Below, one piece after another: positions 1-11,400 of a DNA stretch of 64,000 nt. This stretch comes from CAIYRG01 sp965247505 (GTDB lineage Bacteria; Pseudomonadota; Alphaproteobacteria; Micropepsales; Micropepsaceae), in assembly GCA_965247505.1 (NCBI GenBank), contig OZ252020.1, forward strand, positions 930,001 through 994,000, read 5' to 3'. The notes beneath the pieces are model-generated. The model searched no databases. It was not told where the DNA came from and saw nothing but the letters and a program-made list of their open reading frames with translations. The first letter of the stretch is position 1; every line of letters begins with the position of its first letter. The position numbers were made by a program, and so were the translations under genes.

Positions 1-118
1 GGAGCCCTGGCGTCGCGTCTGGCCATAGTGGTGAACGTGCGCGGGATCGGGCAACATGGTCTGAAATGCAGATCCTGCTAATTCAGCGTGGAGGGCAAGC
101 GGACAAAAGGGCACGGAC

Positions 119-946
119 ATGGAATATGGCGTCCCATCAGAAGGGGAATGCGCGGATATTTGGTTTCAGGATGAGCACTTGCGTGCTTTCCGAGAGAGCG
201 TCCACGCGAACCATGACCCGGATGATGGAAATACAAAGTGGGGCCAAGCCTTCGGCGAAGGGCTTCCGAATGTAGACGTAGCTGTCTTGCCCGAAAAACG
301 TGTGAAACGTAGCTGTGTGCTGAAACTGGCGTCGAACCTGGAGATCAACCTTCACACGGTCTGCACAGCAATCTTTGCTTGGGGCGGTATGAACCTAAGG
401 CACCGTGACTCACTCTTTAATGAGAGCGGCCCGGAATGGCTCAAGGTAGCTCAAGATGTCCGGTGTGGGGCGATTGATCGAATGACAGCGTATGACCGTC
501 TGAAGGAGTTGCGGAGTCAGAAACGGTTGAAGGGAATAGGACCAGCCTATTTCACCAAGTTGATCTACTTCCTCACGCCGCGCCACAGCACGGCGCTGAA
601 GACGGGATACATAATGGATCAGTGGGCGGGATGCTCCGTTAACCTCCTAGTCGGGCGGGAAGTAGTCTTGATGAATGTCACCAAGACGTGGAAACGTCAG
701 ACGGGCCGCCTAGCCCCGTCGTTTGCTTTCATGGTGTCCGATGAAAACACCGGAGACAACTATGAGGCGTTCTGCTCTGCGGTGGATCGCTTGGCAAGCT
801 GCTTTGGCATCAATGATGAGCAAGTTGATCGAGCACTTGTTTCCACTGGCGGACGAAATCCAGAATTCTGGCGCCAGTACGTGATGGATCAGCGACAAAG
901 CTACATTTGCAGCGGTGTCAAACTTAGCGGTGCTCTAACTCAGTAG
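119..946 (+). CDS. Putative HhH / OGG-fold protein (hypothetical)
   Basis: A 275-residue protein with no signal peptide or membrane segment. Near residues 138-152 it has a helix-hairpin-helix-like stretch (KGIGPAYFTKLIYFL), followed about 15 residues later by YIMDQW. A lysine in the hairpin followed by an aspartate downstream resembles the catalytic arrangement of HhH-GPD DNA glycosylases, and the whole resembles a group of bacterial orphan proteins annotated as 8-oxoguanine glycosylase (OGG)-fold. Activity is inference: no substrate pocket can be judged from sequence alone. The gene stands alone, with no operon partner in the window. Its base composition is less GC-rich than the tra region, suggesting separate acquisition. 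There is no strong ribosome binding site before the first ATG, so the start is uncertain. Confidence 0.6.
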   Translation: MEYGVPSEGECADIWFQDEHLRAFRESVHANHDPDDGNTKWGQAFGEGLPNVDVAVLPEKRVKRSCVLKLASNLEINLHTVCTAIFAWGGMNLRHRDSLFNESGPEWLKVAQDVRCGAIDRMTAYDRLKELRSQKRLKGIGPAYFTKLIYFLTPRHSTALKTGYIMDQWAGCSVNLLVGREVVLMNVTKTWKRQTGRLAPSFAFMVSDENTGDNYEAFCSAVDRLASCFGINDEQVDRALVSTGGRNPEFWRQYVMDQRQSYICSGVKLSGALTQ

Positions 947-1042
947 CCAGCGCCTTAGCAACGCGCCGGGCGGTGTCTATCATGAGCCGGTCGCCCTCTC
1001 GCATCTCGTGCTCCATGGAGTTGACGCGTACGCGGAGTGGCA

Positions 1043-1166
1043 TTGTCAAGTTAACTGATTTTAGGCTTTTTTCAGCATCTCTTCATGAGGCTAAGCCATT
1101 GAAATTATATAGGCCAGCTATCGACAATTTACCGAGATTTTGGAGTGAATCCGGTTAACTTGACAA
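1043..1166. mobile_element. MITE-like 124-bp element
   Basis: A short AT-rich stretch in GC-rich surroundings is bounded by a perfect 13-bp inverted repeat, TTGTCAAGTTAAC at 1043-1055 and its complement at 1154-1166. It has no coding capacity. Small size, terminal inverted repeats and contrasting composition fit a miniature inverted-repeat element or an IS remnant. I see no clear target duplication, so this is a suggestion. Confidence 0.4.
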
Positions 1167-2022
1167 AGCCCGGGTGGCCGCTACGCCGCCAAATCCTCTT
1201 TCGTCCGTACCCCTTTGGTGGGCCGGCCTCACGAACCGGATCGGGATGCGGCCCCATACCCGGCGCTCTCCAAAGACTCCAGGTCCGCCGCGCAGCGCTG
1301 CGCAAGCCTCGATCGTTGTTCTCCGCTCGGTGCCTCGAACCTGGTTCCGTCCGCGTACCGTGCGACCGGGTCGTCCGGCGACGTCCGTCCTCTCGATCCG
1401 GCCGCTGCCGTCATAGCCTCGACGGTTAGCGCCGCATTCAGCCGTTCGCCGCCATCGAGCCGGAACCTCTTCGGGAGCTCCGGCCCATCGCCGCCTGGCC
1501 GGCTGCCGCCCCCGCCGGGTGCGCCGGGCGATATCGCCTTTGCGGAAAGCATTGTGAGCCGCTGCGAGCCCGGCCCTGCGCCCTGCCCCGGCGCGCTGCG
1601 GCGGCGTCCTCGCCGGCCAGCGGCCTCGAAGAATCGCAGGCAGTCTAGAGGCGGCAGGGATATCGCGGATTCGGGCGCGGGAAACGGTGGGGCTGGAGAG
1701 ACATGAACAGGGTCTTCTCGATTGCACAAACACACCTTTCTTAAACGACCTCCCGGAGAAGTCGCGCCGGAGTGCCGTTTCGCCCTTGCGGGCACATCGA
1801 GGGGCATTCTCAGCGGAAGGTAGACGAGTTCATTGATAAAACCATATTTGTTCAATAGTCAGAAAGAAGAATATTTACAATAGCTTGAAAGCCACATATG
1901 ATTCGGTCCTGTCAGCGGTAATGCCATGGAGCCCGCCGACTTCAAGGAACCCGAACCGGGAGCGGAGCGGCAGTGGGTGAGTATTGTGCGAAGTGGTTGG
2001 AAGCTGTCTGTTCAACATTGAA
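1167..2022. other. Long stretch without a recognisable gene
   Basis: Open frames occur on both strands (for example 1229-1855 on the minus strand), but their translations are Pro/Arg/Gly/Ala-rich, overlap each other in several frames and show no domain I recognise. This is typical of GC-rich non-coding or decayed DNA. No convincing ribosome binding site or RNA gene was seen. Confidence 0.5.
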
Positions 2023-2120
2023 GAGCACCGAGCACCGAGCACCGAGCACCGAGCACCGAGCACCGAGCACCGAGCACCGAGCACCGAGCACCGAGCACCG
2101 AGCACCGAGCACCGAGCACC
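2023..2120. repeat. Heptanucleotide tandem repeat (GAGCACC)x14
   Basis: Fourteen perfect tandem copies of the 7-mer GAGCACC lie about 300 bp upstream of the likely start of the giant surface protein. Because 7 is not a multiple of 3, all three frames on both strands stay open through it, and loss or gain of a unit would shift any frame read across it. The giant ORF is open from 1984 through this tract, so translation from the far-upstream ATG would cross it. Confidence 0.95.
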
Positions 2121-2130
2121 GAACTGCGCC

Positions 2131-2443
2131 TCGGGCGCCGGAGCCGCGCCGCCTGACCGCCGGCCGTCCCCTCGGGGTGGCCATCCCTCTTCTCAGACCG
2201 CATCCGCCGCCGCACGGCCGGCGGGTTTCGCGCGTCTGGCCGGAACAGACTTGACATCCCGCGCGCGTGTTGAACTGGCTGTTCTAAGCCGAGCCGAGGC
2301 CATGACGGCGCCTCGGGAGCCGCACCGCCAGCCATCGCCGCCTGACCGCCTGCCGCCCCGCCGGGGCGGCCGTTTCTCTCCTTATACATATGCCGCATCC
2401 GCTGCCGCCCGGCCGGTGGGTCTCGTGCGCCTCGCCGGCGCCC
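2131..2443 (+). repeat. Duplicated hairpin-bearing leader upstream of the giant gene
   Basis: Two imperfect copies (about 2131-2246 and 2305-2443) share the same order: a GCGCCTCGGG stretch, a GC-rich hairpin followed by a pyrimidine-rich run, then a CGCATCCGC...GGCCGG block. The second copy runs into the signal-peptide codons of the giant protein; the first looks like a decayed copy of the same 5' region. This suggests a duplicated leader or the relic of a paralogous gene start. Confidence 0.55.
2352..2383 (+). terminator. Terminator-like hairpin just before the giant gene
   Basis: A perfect 8-bp GC stem (GCCGCCCC at 2352-2359, GGGGCGGC at 2363-2370) with a 3-nt loop is followed by a pyrimidine-rich run, CGTTTCTCTCCTT. 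It could terminate upstream transcription, attenuate the giant gene, or act as a structured leader. A weaker relative lies at 2162-2182 in the first leader copy. Confidence 0.45.
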
Positions 2444-5400
2444 GGCGCTGGCTCGTCCGTTCCGCCCGCACGCTCGCCGCCGTGGCGCTGCTCGCGCTCG
2501 CCGCCGCCCTCGCCCTCCCCGCCACGGCCCAGGCGCAGGAGATCGTGCTGGTCTCGAATATCGCTGAGAGGAGTGACAATACGCTCTCCATATCATCCCC
2601 AACATTTTCAATAGGGTCAGTTGACGTCGGCGAGCGACAAGAAGCCCAGCGGTTCACGGCCGGACCGAATACGGCGGGGTACGTGCTCCAGAGCGTCGTG
2701 CTGAACCTGTCGAGCGGGGGTAGCAACGTGAGAGTGCAGGTAGCGATCCACGAGAACAACAGTTCCGGCAATCCCGGCGCCCAGCTGGCCGTGCTGGACA
2801 ATCCCGCCGACCCTTTCGGAGTCACCCGGACGTTTTCGGCTCCGAGCCCGCTCTCACTCGTTGCCGGTAGTCTATATTGGGTCGTGATCTCGAACACTAC
2901 GACGACCAGTTCCGCCTTTAATGTTTCTCGGACTCAATCCAACGAACAGACAACTACACAAGGATTCAGCATCCGGGATACGAATCACAAAGGGACACCC
3001 GGTAGTTGGGATGAGGATCTCGGCTACGCCGTCAGAATAGAGGTCCGCGGCACGGTGGTGCCGCCGACGCTGAGCGTCGCGGATGCCTCGGCGACCGAGG
3101 GCAGCCCTGTGCCCTTCACGGTGACGCTGTCGGAGGCGAGCACGCAGACGGTGACGGTGGACTGGACCACGCTGGGGCTGCCGAGCAGTCTGTTTATTCC
3201 GACACCGATCTATACGGCGGACCCGAGCGACTACGTGCCGGGGGCGGGTACGCTGACCTTCGCACCGGGGGAGACGGAGAAGACGGTCTCGGTGCAGACC
3301 CTTGAGGACACGGCGCACGAGATTGACGAGCCGTTCAGGCTTCTGCTGTCGAACCCGACAAACGCGGTGTTCGCGGGCGAGGGCAACCTGGTGTTGGCGC
3401 CCCTGGGCACGATTGTCGACGACGACGATCCGCCGGTGGTGAGCGTCGAGGGCGGGACCGTGGGCGTGGGCGGCGACGTGATCTTCACGGTGCGGCTTTC
3501 TCCGGGAAGCGGGAAGTGGGCGTACGTGTACGTGCGTGTGACGACGGTGGCGGACGACGGGACGCAAATCGGGAGTTCCCCCCAATCTTTCAGTTTCTAT
3601 CCGGGGGTGACGGAGCTGAAGTCGGCGCGGCTGAACCGGGCGCCTGAGGAAGCCGGCGAGGTTAACACGTTGACGTTCACCGACGACCCGGAGGGCGCGA
3701 CGGTGCCGGAGGGCACGAGCGCGACCATCCGGGTCGTCGACGCCACGGGCCTGCCGGCGGTGACGATCGCGGCGGACGACGCGTCGGTCACCGAGGAAAG
3801 CGGCGAGGCCGGGTTCACGCTGACCCGCACGGAGCCGCTGACCGAGGAGCTGACGGTGACCGTGGAGCTGAAGGAGAGCTATTACAGCGACGTGCTGCCG
3901 GACGAGATGGTCACGCTGCAGGCGAACTACGACCGGACGGTGGAGCGGACGGTGATGTTTGCCGCGAACGCGGCGACAGCGGCGCTTGCGGTGCCGCTGA
4001 AGAACGACGAGCTGGCGGAAGGGGACGCCGATTTCACGGTGGAGGTGAAGCCGGGCGATGGCTACACGGTGGGCGACCCGGCCTTGGCCAGGGTGACGGT
4101 GACCGACGCGAGCGACCCCGGGGCGGTGAAGCCGGAGCACCTGCAGGCGATCGCCGGGCCGGGGGTGGGCGAGGTGGTGCTGTCCTGGGCCGCGCCATTG
4201 CGGTTCTACGAGGTTTCGCGCCACGAATACCGCTACAAGACCGACGGCGTCTACGAGGACTGGGTGGAGATTCCCGACAGCGGGCAGTCGCCCGATGCGC
4301 TGACCGCCGCGCACCGGTCGGGCTACGCGGTGACCGGCCTGACCGGCGGGCAGACCCACACCTTCGAGGTGCGGGCGGTCAATGTCGTCTCGGGGGTCAC
4401 GACGGCCAGCGCGGCCTCGAACGAGACGATGGCGACGCCGCGCACGGCGGCGCTGGTGGTGTCGTTCGGGGAGTCCGATTACACGGTGGACGAGGGCGGC
4501 ACGGTGGAGGTGACGGTGCGGCTCAACGGCGTGCCGGGGCGCGAGGTGGTGGTGCCGGTTTCGGCGGCGGGCGCGGGCGGCGCGACCGGGGAGGACTGGT
4601 CGGGGGTGCCGGAGAACGTGACCTTCGGGGCGCTCGCGGCGGCGCAGACCTTCACGCTGACGGCGACCGATGACACGGATGCCGACGCCGGCGAGAGCGT
4701 GGCGCTCTCCTTCGGGACGCTGCCGGCCGGCGTGACGGCGGGAACCCCGTCCGAGGCGACTGTAACGATCGTGGACGACGACGTGCCGGTGGTCACGATC
4801 GCGGCGGACAAGACCTCCGTCCTCGAGTCAGAAGGCGCCGCCGGCTTCACGCTGAGCCGGACCGGGTCGACGGCGGCGGAGCTGGCGGTGACGGTGGCGG
4901 TGACGCAGCAGGTGGACCGCGACCTGTTGCCGGACGGGGCGGCGGCGGAGCGCACGGTGACGTTCGCGGTGGGCAGCGTGACAATGGCGCTGAGCGTGGC
5001 GCTGGAGAACGACGATCTCAGCGAGTTGCTAGGTGAACTCACCGTGGAGGTGCAGGCGGGCATGGGCTACACGGTGGGCGCCCCGGGCTCGGCCACGGTG
5101 ACGGTGCTCGATGTCGACACCGGACGGCCGCAGCCGGCGAACCTGATGGCGGAGGCGGAGGCGGGGATCGGCGAGGTGGTGCTGTCCTGGGACGCGCACG
5201 CGCCGGGCCTGTCGTTTCGCCGTCACCAGTACCGGTACAAGACGGACGGGAACTACGTCGGGTGGACGGATATTCCGAACAGTGGGCTAAACGACACCGA
5301 AGCAGGGGATGGTTCGAACCTGACCGGCTACACGGTGACCGGCCTGGTGGGCGGGCAGGTGCACACCTTCCAGGTGCGGACGTCCACTCAGACCGATGGT

Positions 5401-8400
5401 AGCGACGCCAGCGACCCCTCGGAGGAGGCGACGGCGACGCCGCGCTCGGCGGCGGTGTCGTTCGGGGCGGGGTCGTATTCGGTGGACGAGGGCGGCACGG
5501 TGGAGGTGACGGTGGAGCTCGACGCCGCGCCGGGGCGCGAGGTGACCGTGCCGGTCTCGGCGGCGGGCGCGGGCGGCGCGACGCCGCCGGGCGAGACCGG
5601 GGCGGACTGGTCGGGGGTGCCGGAGAACGTGACCTTCGGCGCGACCGACACGGCGCAGACCTTCACGCTGGCGGCGACCGATGACACGGATGTCGACGCC
5701 GGCGAGAGCGTGGCGCTCTCCTTCGGGACGCTGCCGGACGGCATGACGTCGGGAACCCCGTCCGAGGCGACGGTGACGATCGTGGACAACGACGTGCTCC
5801 CGTCGGTAAGCGTGGGCGATACGACGGCGACCGAGGGCGACGACGCGGTGTTCACCGCGGCGCTGTCGGAGGCGAGCGGTCGGGACGTGACGGTGGACTG
5901 GGCGACGACCGGCGACACCGCCACCTCGCCCGCGGACTTCACGGCGGCGAACGGCACGCTGACCTTCATGCCCGGCGAAACGACGGCGACCGTCGCGGTG
6001 GCGACGGAAGACGACACCCTCGACGAGGACGACGAGACCTTCACGCTGACCCTGTCGAGTCCGTCGAACGCGACGCTGGCAGCGGATGCGACCACCGCGA
6101 CGGGCACGATCACCGACAACGACGACCCGCCGACGCTGGGCGTGGCGGACGCGGCGGCGACCGAGGGCGATCCGGTGGAGTTCACGGTGACGCTGTCGGC
6201 GGCGGCCACGGACGACGTGACGGCGACCTGGACGGCGTCGACGATCGAGGGCGACGAGGAGAAGGCGGCGGCGGCGGATCTCGAATCGACGACGGGGTCG
6301 GTGACCGTCCCCAAGGGCGAGACGACGGCGACGTTCACGGTGGCGACGGCCGAGGACGCCCTCGACGAGAACAACGAGACCTTCACGGTGGCGCTGTCGA
6401 GCCCGTCGTCGAACGCGACGCTGGCAGCGGATGCGACCACCGCGACGGGCACGATCACCGACGACGACGCGCGGCCGGCGCTGATCATCGCCGATGTGTC
6501 GGCGCCCGAGGACTCCAACGTGGAGTTCACGGTGACGCTGACGCCGGCGAGCGGCAGGACGGTGACGGTGGGCTGGGGTACGTTCCTGAACAGCGGTCAG
6601 ACGGCGGAAGAGGAGGACTTCACCAGTTTCCCGCAGAATGGGTTTGTGACGTTCCCGCCGGGGCAGACGACGGCGCAGCTTCAGGTCACCGTGTTCGACG
6701 ACGCGCTCGTCGAGAGCGACGAGACCTTCGAGGTGATCCTGGGGAGCGCGTCGAACGCGAGGCTCGAGGACAACTCCGCCATCGGCACGATCGTCGACAA
6801 CGACGTGGCGCCGAACGCGGCGCCGGCGTTTACCTCGTCAGACACGTTCACCCCGGCGGAGAACCAGACCGCGGCGGGGACGGTCCGGGCGGGGGACTTC
6901 GACGGGGACGCCATCACCGACTACGCGCTCAGCGGCGGCGCGGACCAGGCGCTGTTCTCTATCGGCTCGACGTCGGGCGCGCTGACGTTCCTGACGGCGC
7001 CCAACTACGAGGACCCGCAGGACGCGAACACCGACAACGCCTATGTGGTGGTGGTGCAGGCGACCAGCGGCACGGGCGACCGGGAGCTGACGGCGACCCA
7101 GACCATCACGGTGATGGTGATGGACGACGACACCGAGGCGCCGGCCGCGCCGGATGCGCCGTCGGTGTCGCCGGCGTCGGTGACGAGCCTGAACGTGAGC
7201 TGGTCGGCGCCGGACAACGCCGGCCCGGAGATCACGGACTACGACGTGCAGTACCGGGCGGGCACGAGCGCGCCGTGGAGTGACGGCAGCCACATCGGCA
7301 CCGCCCTCACGACGATCCTCACGGGGCTTGAGGAGGACACGAGCTACCAGGTGCAGGTGCGGGCGACGAACGCCGAGGGCACGGGCGGCTGGTCCGCTTC
7401 GGGCAGCGGCGCGACGGACGCCAACGCGGCGCCCTCGTTCACCTCGGCGGCGACCTTCAACCCGGCGGAGAACCAGACCGCGGTGGGCACGGTGGCAGCG
7501 TCGGACAGCGACGCGAGCGACGCCGTGACCGGCTACGAGCTCGCTGGCGGGGCGGACCAGAGCTTCTTCTCCATCGGCAGCGACTCCGGGGTGCTGACGT
7601 TCCTGACGGCGCCCAACTACGAGGACCCGCAGGACGCGAACACCGACAACGCCTATGTGGTGGTGGTGCAGGCGACCAGCGGCACGGGCGACCGGGAGCA
7701 GACAGGGACCCAGACCATCACGGTGATGGTGATGGACGACGACACCGAGGCGCCGGCCGCGCCGGATGCGCCGTCGGTGTCGCCGGCGTCGGTGACGAGC
7801 CTGACGGTGAGCTGGTCGGCGCCGGACAACGACGGCCCGGAGATCACGGACTACGACGTGCAGTACCGGGCGGGCACGAGCGGGCCGTGGAGTGACGGGA
7901 GACACATCGGCACCGCCCTCACGGCGATCCTCACGGGGCTTCTGGGGGACACGAGCTACCAGGTGCAGGTGCGGGCGACGAACGCCGAGGGCACGGGCGG
8001 CTGGTCCGCTTCGGGCAGCGGCGCGACGGACGCCAACGCGGCGCCCTCGTTCACCTCGGCGGCGACCTTCAACCCGGCGGAGAACCAGACCGCGGTGGGC
8101 ACGGTGGCAGCGTCGGACAGCGACGCGAGCGACGCCGTGACCGGCTACGAGCTCGCTGGCGGGGCGGACCAGAGCTTCTTCTCCATCGGCAGCGACTCCG
8201 GGGTGCTGACGTTCCTGACGGCGCCCAACTACGAGGACCCGCAGGACGCGAACACCGACAACGCCTATGTGGTGGTGGTGCAGGCGACCAGCGGCACGGG
8301 CGACCGGGAGCAGACAGGGACCCAGACCATCACGGTGATGGTGATGGACGACGACACCGAGGCGCCGGGTGCGCCGGATGCGCCGTCGGTGTCGCCGGCG

Positions 8401-11400
8401 TCGGTGACGAGCCTGACGGTGAGCTGGTCGGCGCCGGACAACGACGGCCCGGAGATCACGGACTACGACGTGCAGTACCGGGCGGGCACGAGCGGGCCGT
8501 GGAGTGACGGGAGCCACATCGGCACCGCCCTCACGGCGATCCTCACGGGGCTTCTGGGGGACACGAGCTACCAGGTGCAGGTGCGGGCGACGAACGCCGA
8601 GGGCACGGGCGGCTGGTCCGCTTCGGGCAGCGGCGCGACGGACGCGAACGCGGCGCCCTCGTTCACCTCAAGTGCGACGTTCAACCCGGCGGAGAACCAG
8701 ACGGCGGTGGGCACGGTGCGGGCGTCGGACAGCGACGCGAGCGACGCCGTGACCGGCTACGAGCTCAGCGGCGGCACGGACCAGGCGCTGTTCTCTATCG
8801 GCTCGACGTCGGGCGTGCTGACGTTCCAGGCGGCGCCCAACTACGAGGACCCGCAGGACGCGAACACCGACAACGCCTATCTGGTGGTGGTGCAGGCGAC
8901 CAGTGGCACGGGCGACCGGGAGAAGACGGCGGACCAGACCATCACGGTGACGGTGAGGGACGACGACACCGAGGCGCCGGGTGCGCCGGATGCGCCGTCG
9001 GTGTCGCCGGCGTCGGTGACGAGCCTGAACGTGAGCTGGTCGGCGCCGGACAACGCCGGCCCGGAGATCACGGACTACGACGTGCAGTACCGGGCAGGCA
9101 CGAGCGCGCCGTGGAGTGACGGCAGCCACATCGGCACCGCCCTCACGGCGATCCTCACGGGGCTTGAGGAGGACACGAGCTACCAGGTGCAGGTGCGGGC
9201 GACGAATGACGAGGGCACGGGCGGCTGGTCCGCTTCGGGCAGCGGCTCGACGGACGCCAACGCGGCGCCCTCGTTCACCTCAAGTGCGACGTTCACCCCG
9301 GCGGAGAACCAGACGACGGTGGGCACGGTCCAGGCGACGGACAGCGACGGAGACGCCATCACCGACTACGCGCTCAGCGGCGGCACGGACCAGGCGCTGT
9401 TCTCGATCGGTTCGACGTCGGGCGTGCTGACGTTCAACGATGCGCCCAACTACGAGGACCCGCAGGACGTGAACACCGACAACGCCTATCTGGTGGTGGT
9501 GCAGGCGACCAGTGGCACGGGCGCGCGGGTGAAGACGGCGACCCAGACCATCACGGTGACGGTGAGGGACGTGGACGAGCAGCCGGACAAACCGGCCAAG
9601 CCTACGGCGGCGGCGGTCTCGGGCTCGACGACGAGCCTGGACGTGAGCTGGACCGCGCCGGGGCTCAACGGCGGTCCGGCCATCACCGGCTACAACGTGC
9701 AGTACCAAAGCCGGGCGAACGCGACCGATGCGTGGAGTGCCGCTGTCGACTGGACGCACACGGGCACGACGACCACGACGACCATCACCGGGCTGACGGC
9801 GAACACGGAGTATCAAGTGCACGTGCAGGCGCTCAACGGCGAGACGCCGAGCGCCTGGTCGGACTACTCCGACGCGGTGCGCACGAATTCGGCCGCCAAC
9901 AATGCCCCGGTCTTCTCCGGGACGCCGACGCGCACGGTGCCTGAGAACAGCGCCGCGGGCACGAACGTCGGCGCGGTCATTCCCGAAGCCATGGACGCGG
10001 ACAACGACGCCCTCACCTACTCCATGGAGGGGACGGACGCGACCTCGTTCGCCTTCAACGCCTCGACCCGGCAGATCACGACGATCACGGGCGTGGATTA
10101 CAACTACGAGGCGACGAAGAATTCCTACGAGGTGACGGTGAAGGCGTCGGACGGCACGGCGAGCGCCACCGTCGACGTGTCGATCACCGTCACGGACGAG
10201 GACGAGCAGCCGGACAAACCGGCGAAGCCTACGGTGACGGCGGCCTCGGGCAAGACCGATAGCCTGGACGTGACCTGGACCGAGCCGGGGCGGAACGGCG
10301 GTCCGGAGATCACCAGCTACAGCGTGGAATACCGCGAGGGCACGACGGGCACGTGGATATTTGGTTCACTCACAGCGGCCGTCACCTTGGGGATCACCGG
10401 GCTGACGGAGGACACGGAGTATCAAGTGCAGGTGCGGGCGCTCAACGGCGAGACGCCGAGCGCCTGGTCGGACCCCTCAGACGCGGTGCGCACGAATTCG
10501 GCCGCCAACGCCCCTGTCTTCTCCGAGATCAATCTGACGCGCGAGGTGCCCGAGAACAGCGCCGCGGGCACGAACGTCGGCGCGCCGGTGACGGCGGACG
10601 CCGCCGACCCCGGCGACACGCTGACCTACAGCCTGGAAGGCACGGACGCGTCGTTGTTCGACATCGTCTCCACCTCGGGCCAGATCCAGACCAAATCCGG
10701 TGTGACCTACGACTACGAGGCGACGAGGAATTCCTACGATGTGGCGGTGAAGGCGTCGGCGGTGACGGCGTCGGACGCCACGGCGAGCGCCATCGTCAGC
10801 GTGACCATCAACGTCACGGACGTGGACGAGCAGCCGGACAAACCGGCCAAGCCGACGCTGGCGGCGGTCTCGGGCTCGTCCACGAGCCTGGACGTGAGCT
10901 GGACCGCGCCGGGGCTGAACAGCGGTCCGGCCATCACCGGCTACAACGTGGAGTACCAAAGCCGGGCGAACGCGACCGATGCGTGGAGTACCGCTGTCGA
11001 CTGGACGCACACGGGCACGACGACCACGACGACCATCACCGGGCTGACGGCGAACACGGAGTACCAGGTGCAGGTGCGGGCGCTCAACGGCGAGACGCCG
11101 AGCGCCTTTTCGGACCCCTCCGATGCGGTGCGCACCAATGCGCCGCCGGCGACGATCCCGCCGGGGCTGGAGGTGACGCTGCAGCTCAGCCATGACAGGA
11201 TCCTCGAGTTCCCCAGCCCTGTCACGGTGACGGCGACCGTGTCGCCCGCCTCGCCCGTGGCCTTCACGGTGGCAATCTCGGCGACCCCGGTGGCGCCGGC
11301 GACCGCCGACGACTTCACGCTGAGCACGAACCGCGTGCTGCGCTTTGCCGCGGACGCGACCGAGAGCACCGGGACGGTGAGGATCACGCCGGTCGACGAC

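Noticed and set aside
1155..1855. Long overlapping open frames of 160-210 codons on both strands
   Set aside because: They overlap in several frames, are rich in Arg, Pro, Gly and Ala and show no domain; typical of stop-poor GC-rich DNA.
1875..2254. Repeat-peptide frames (LGARCSV, STEHRAP) over the heptamer tract
   Set aside because: A perfect 7-mer repeat without stops keeps all frames open; no support for a protein made only of this repeat.
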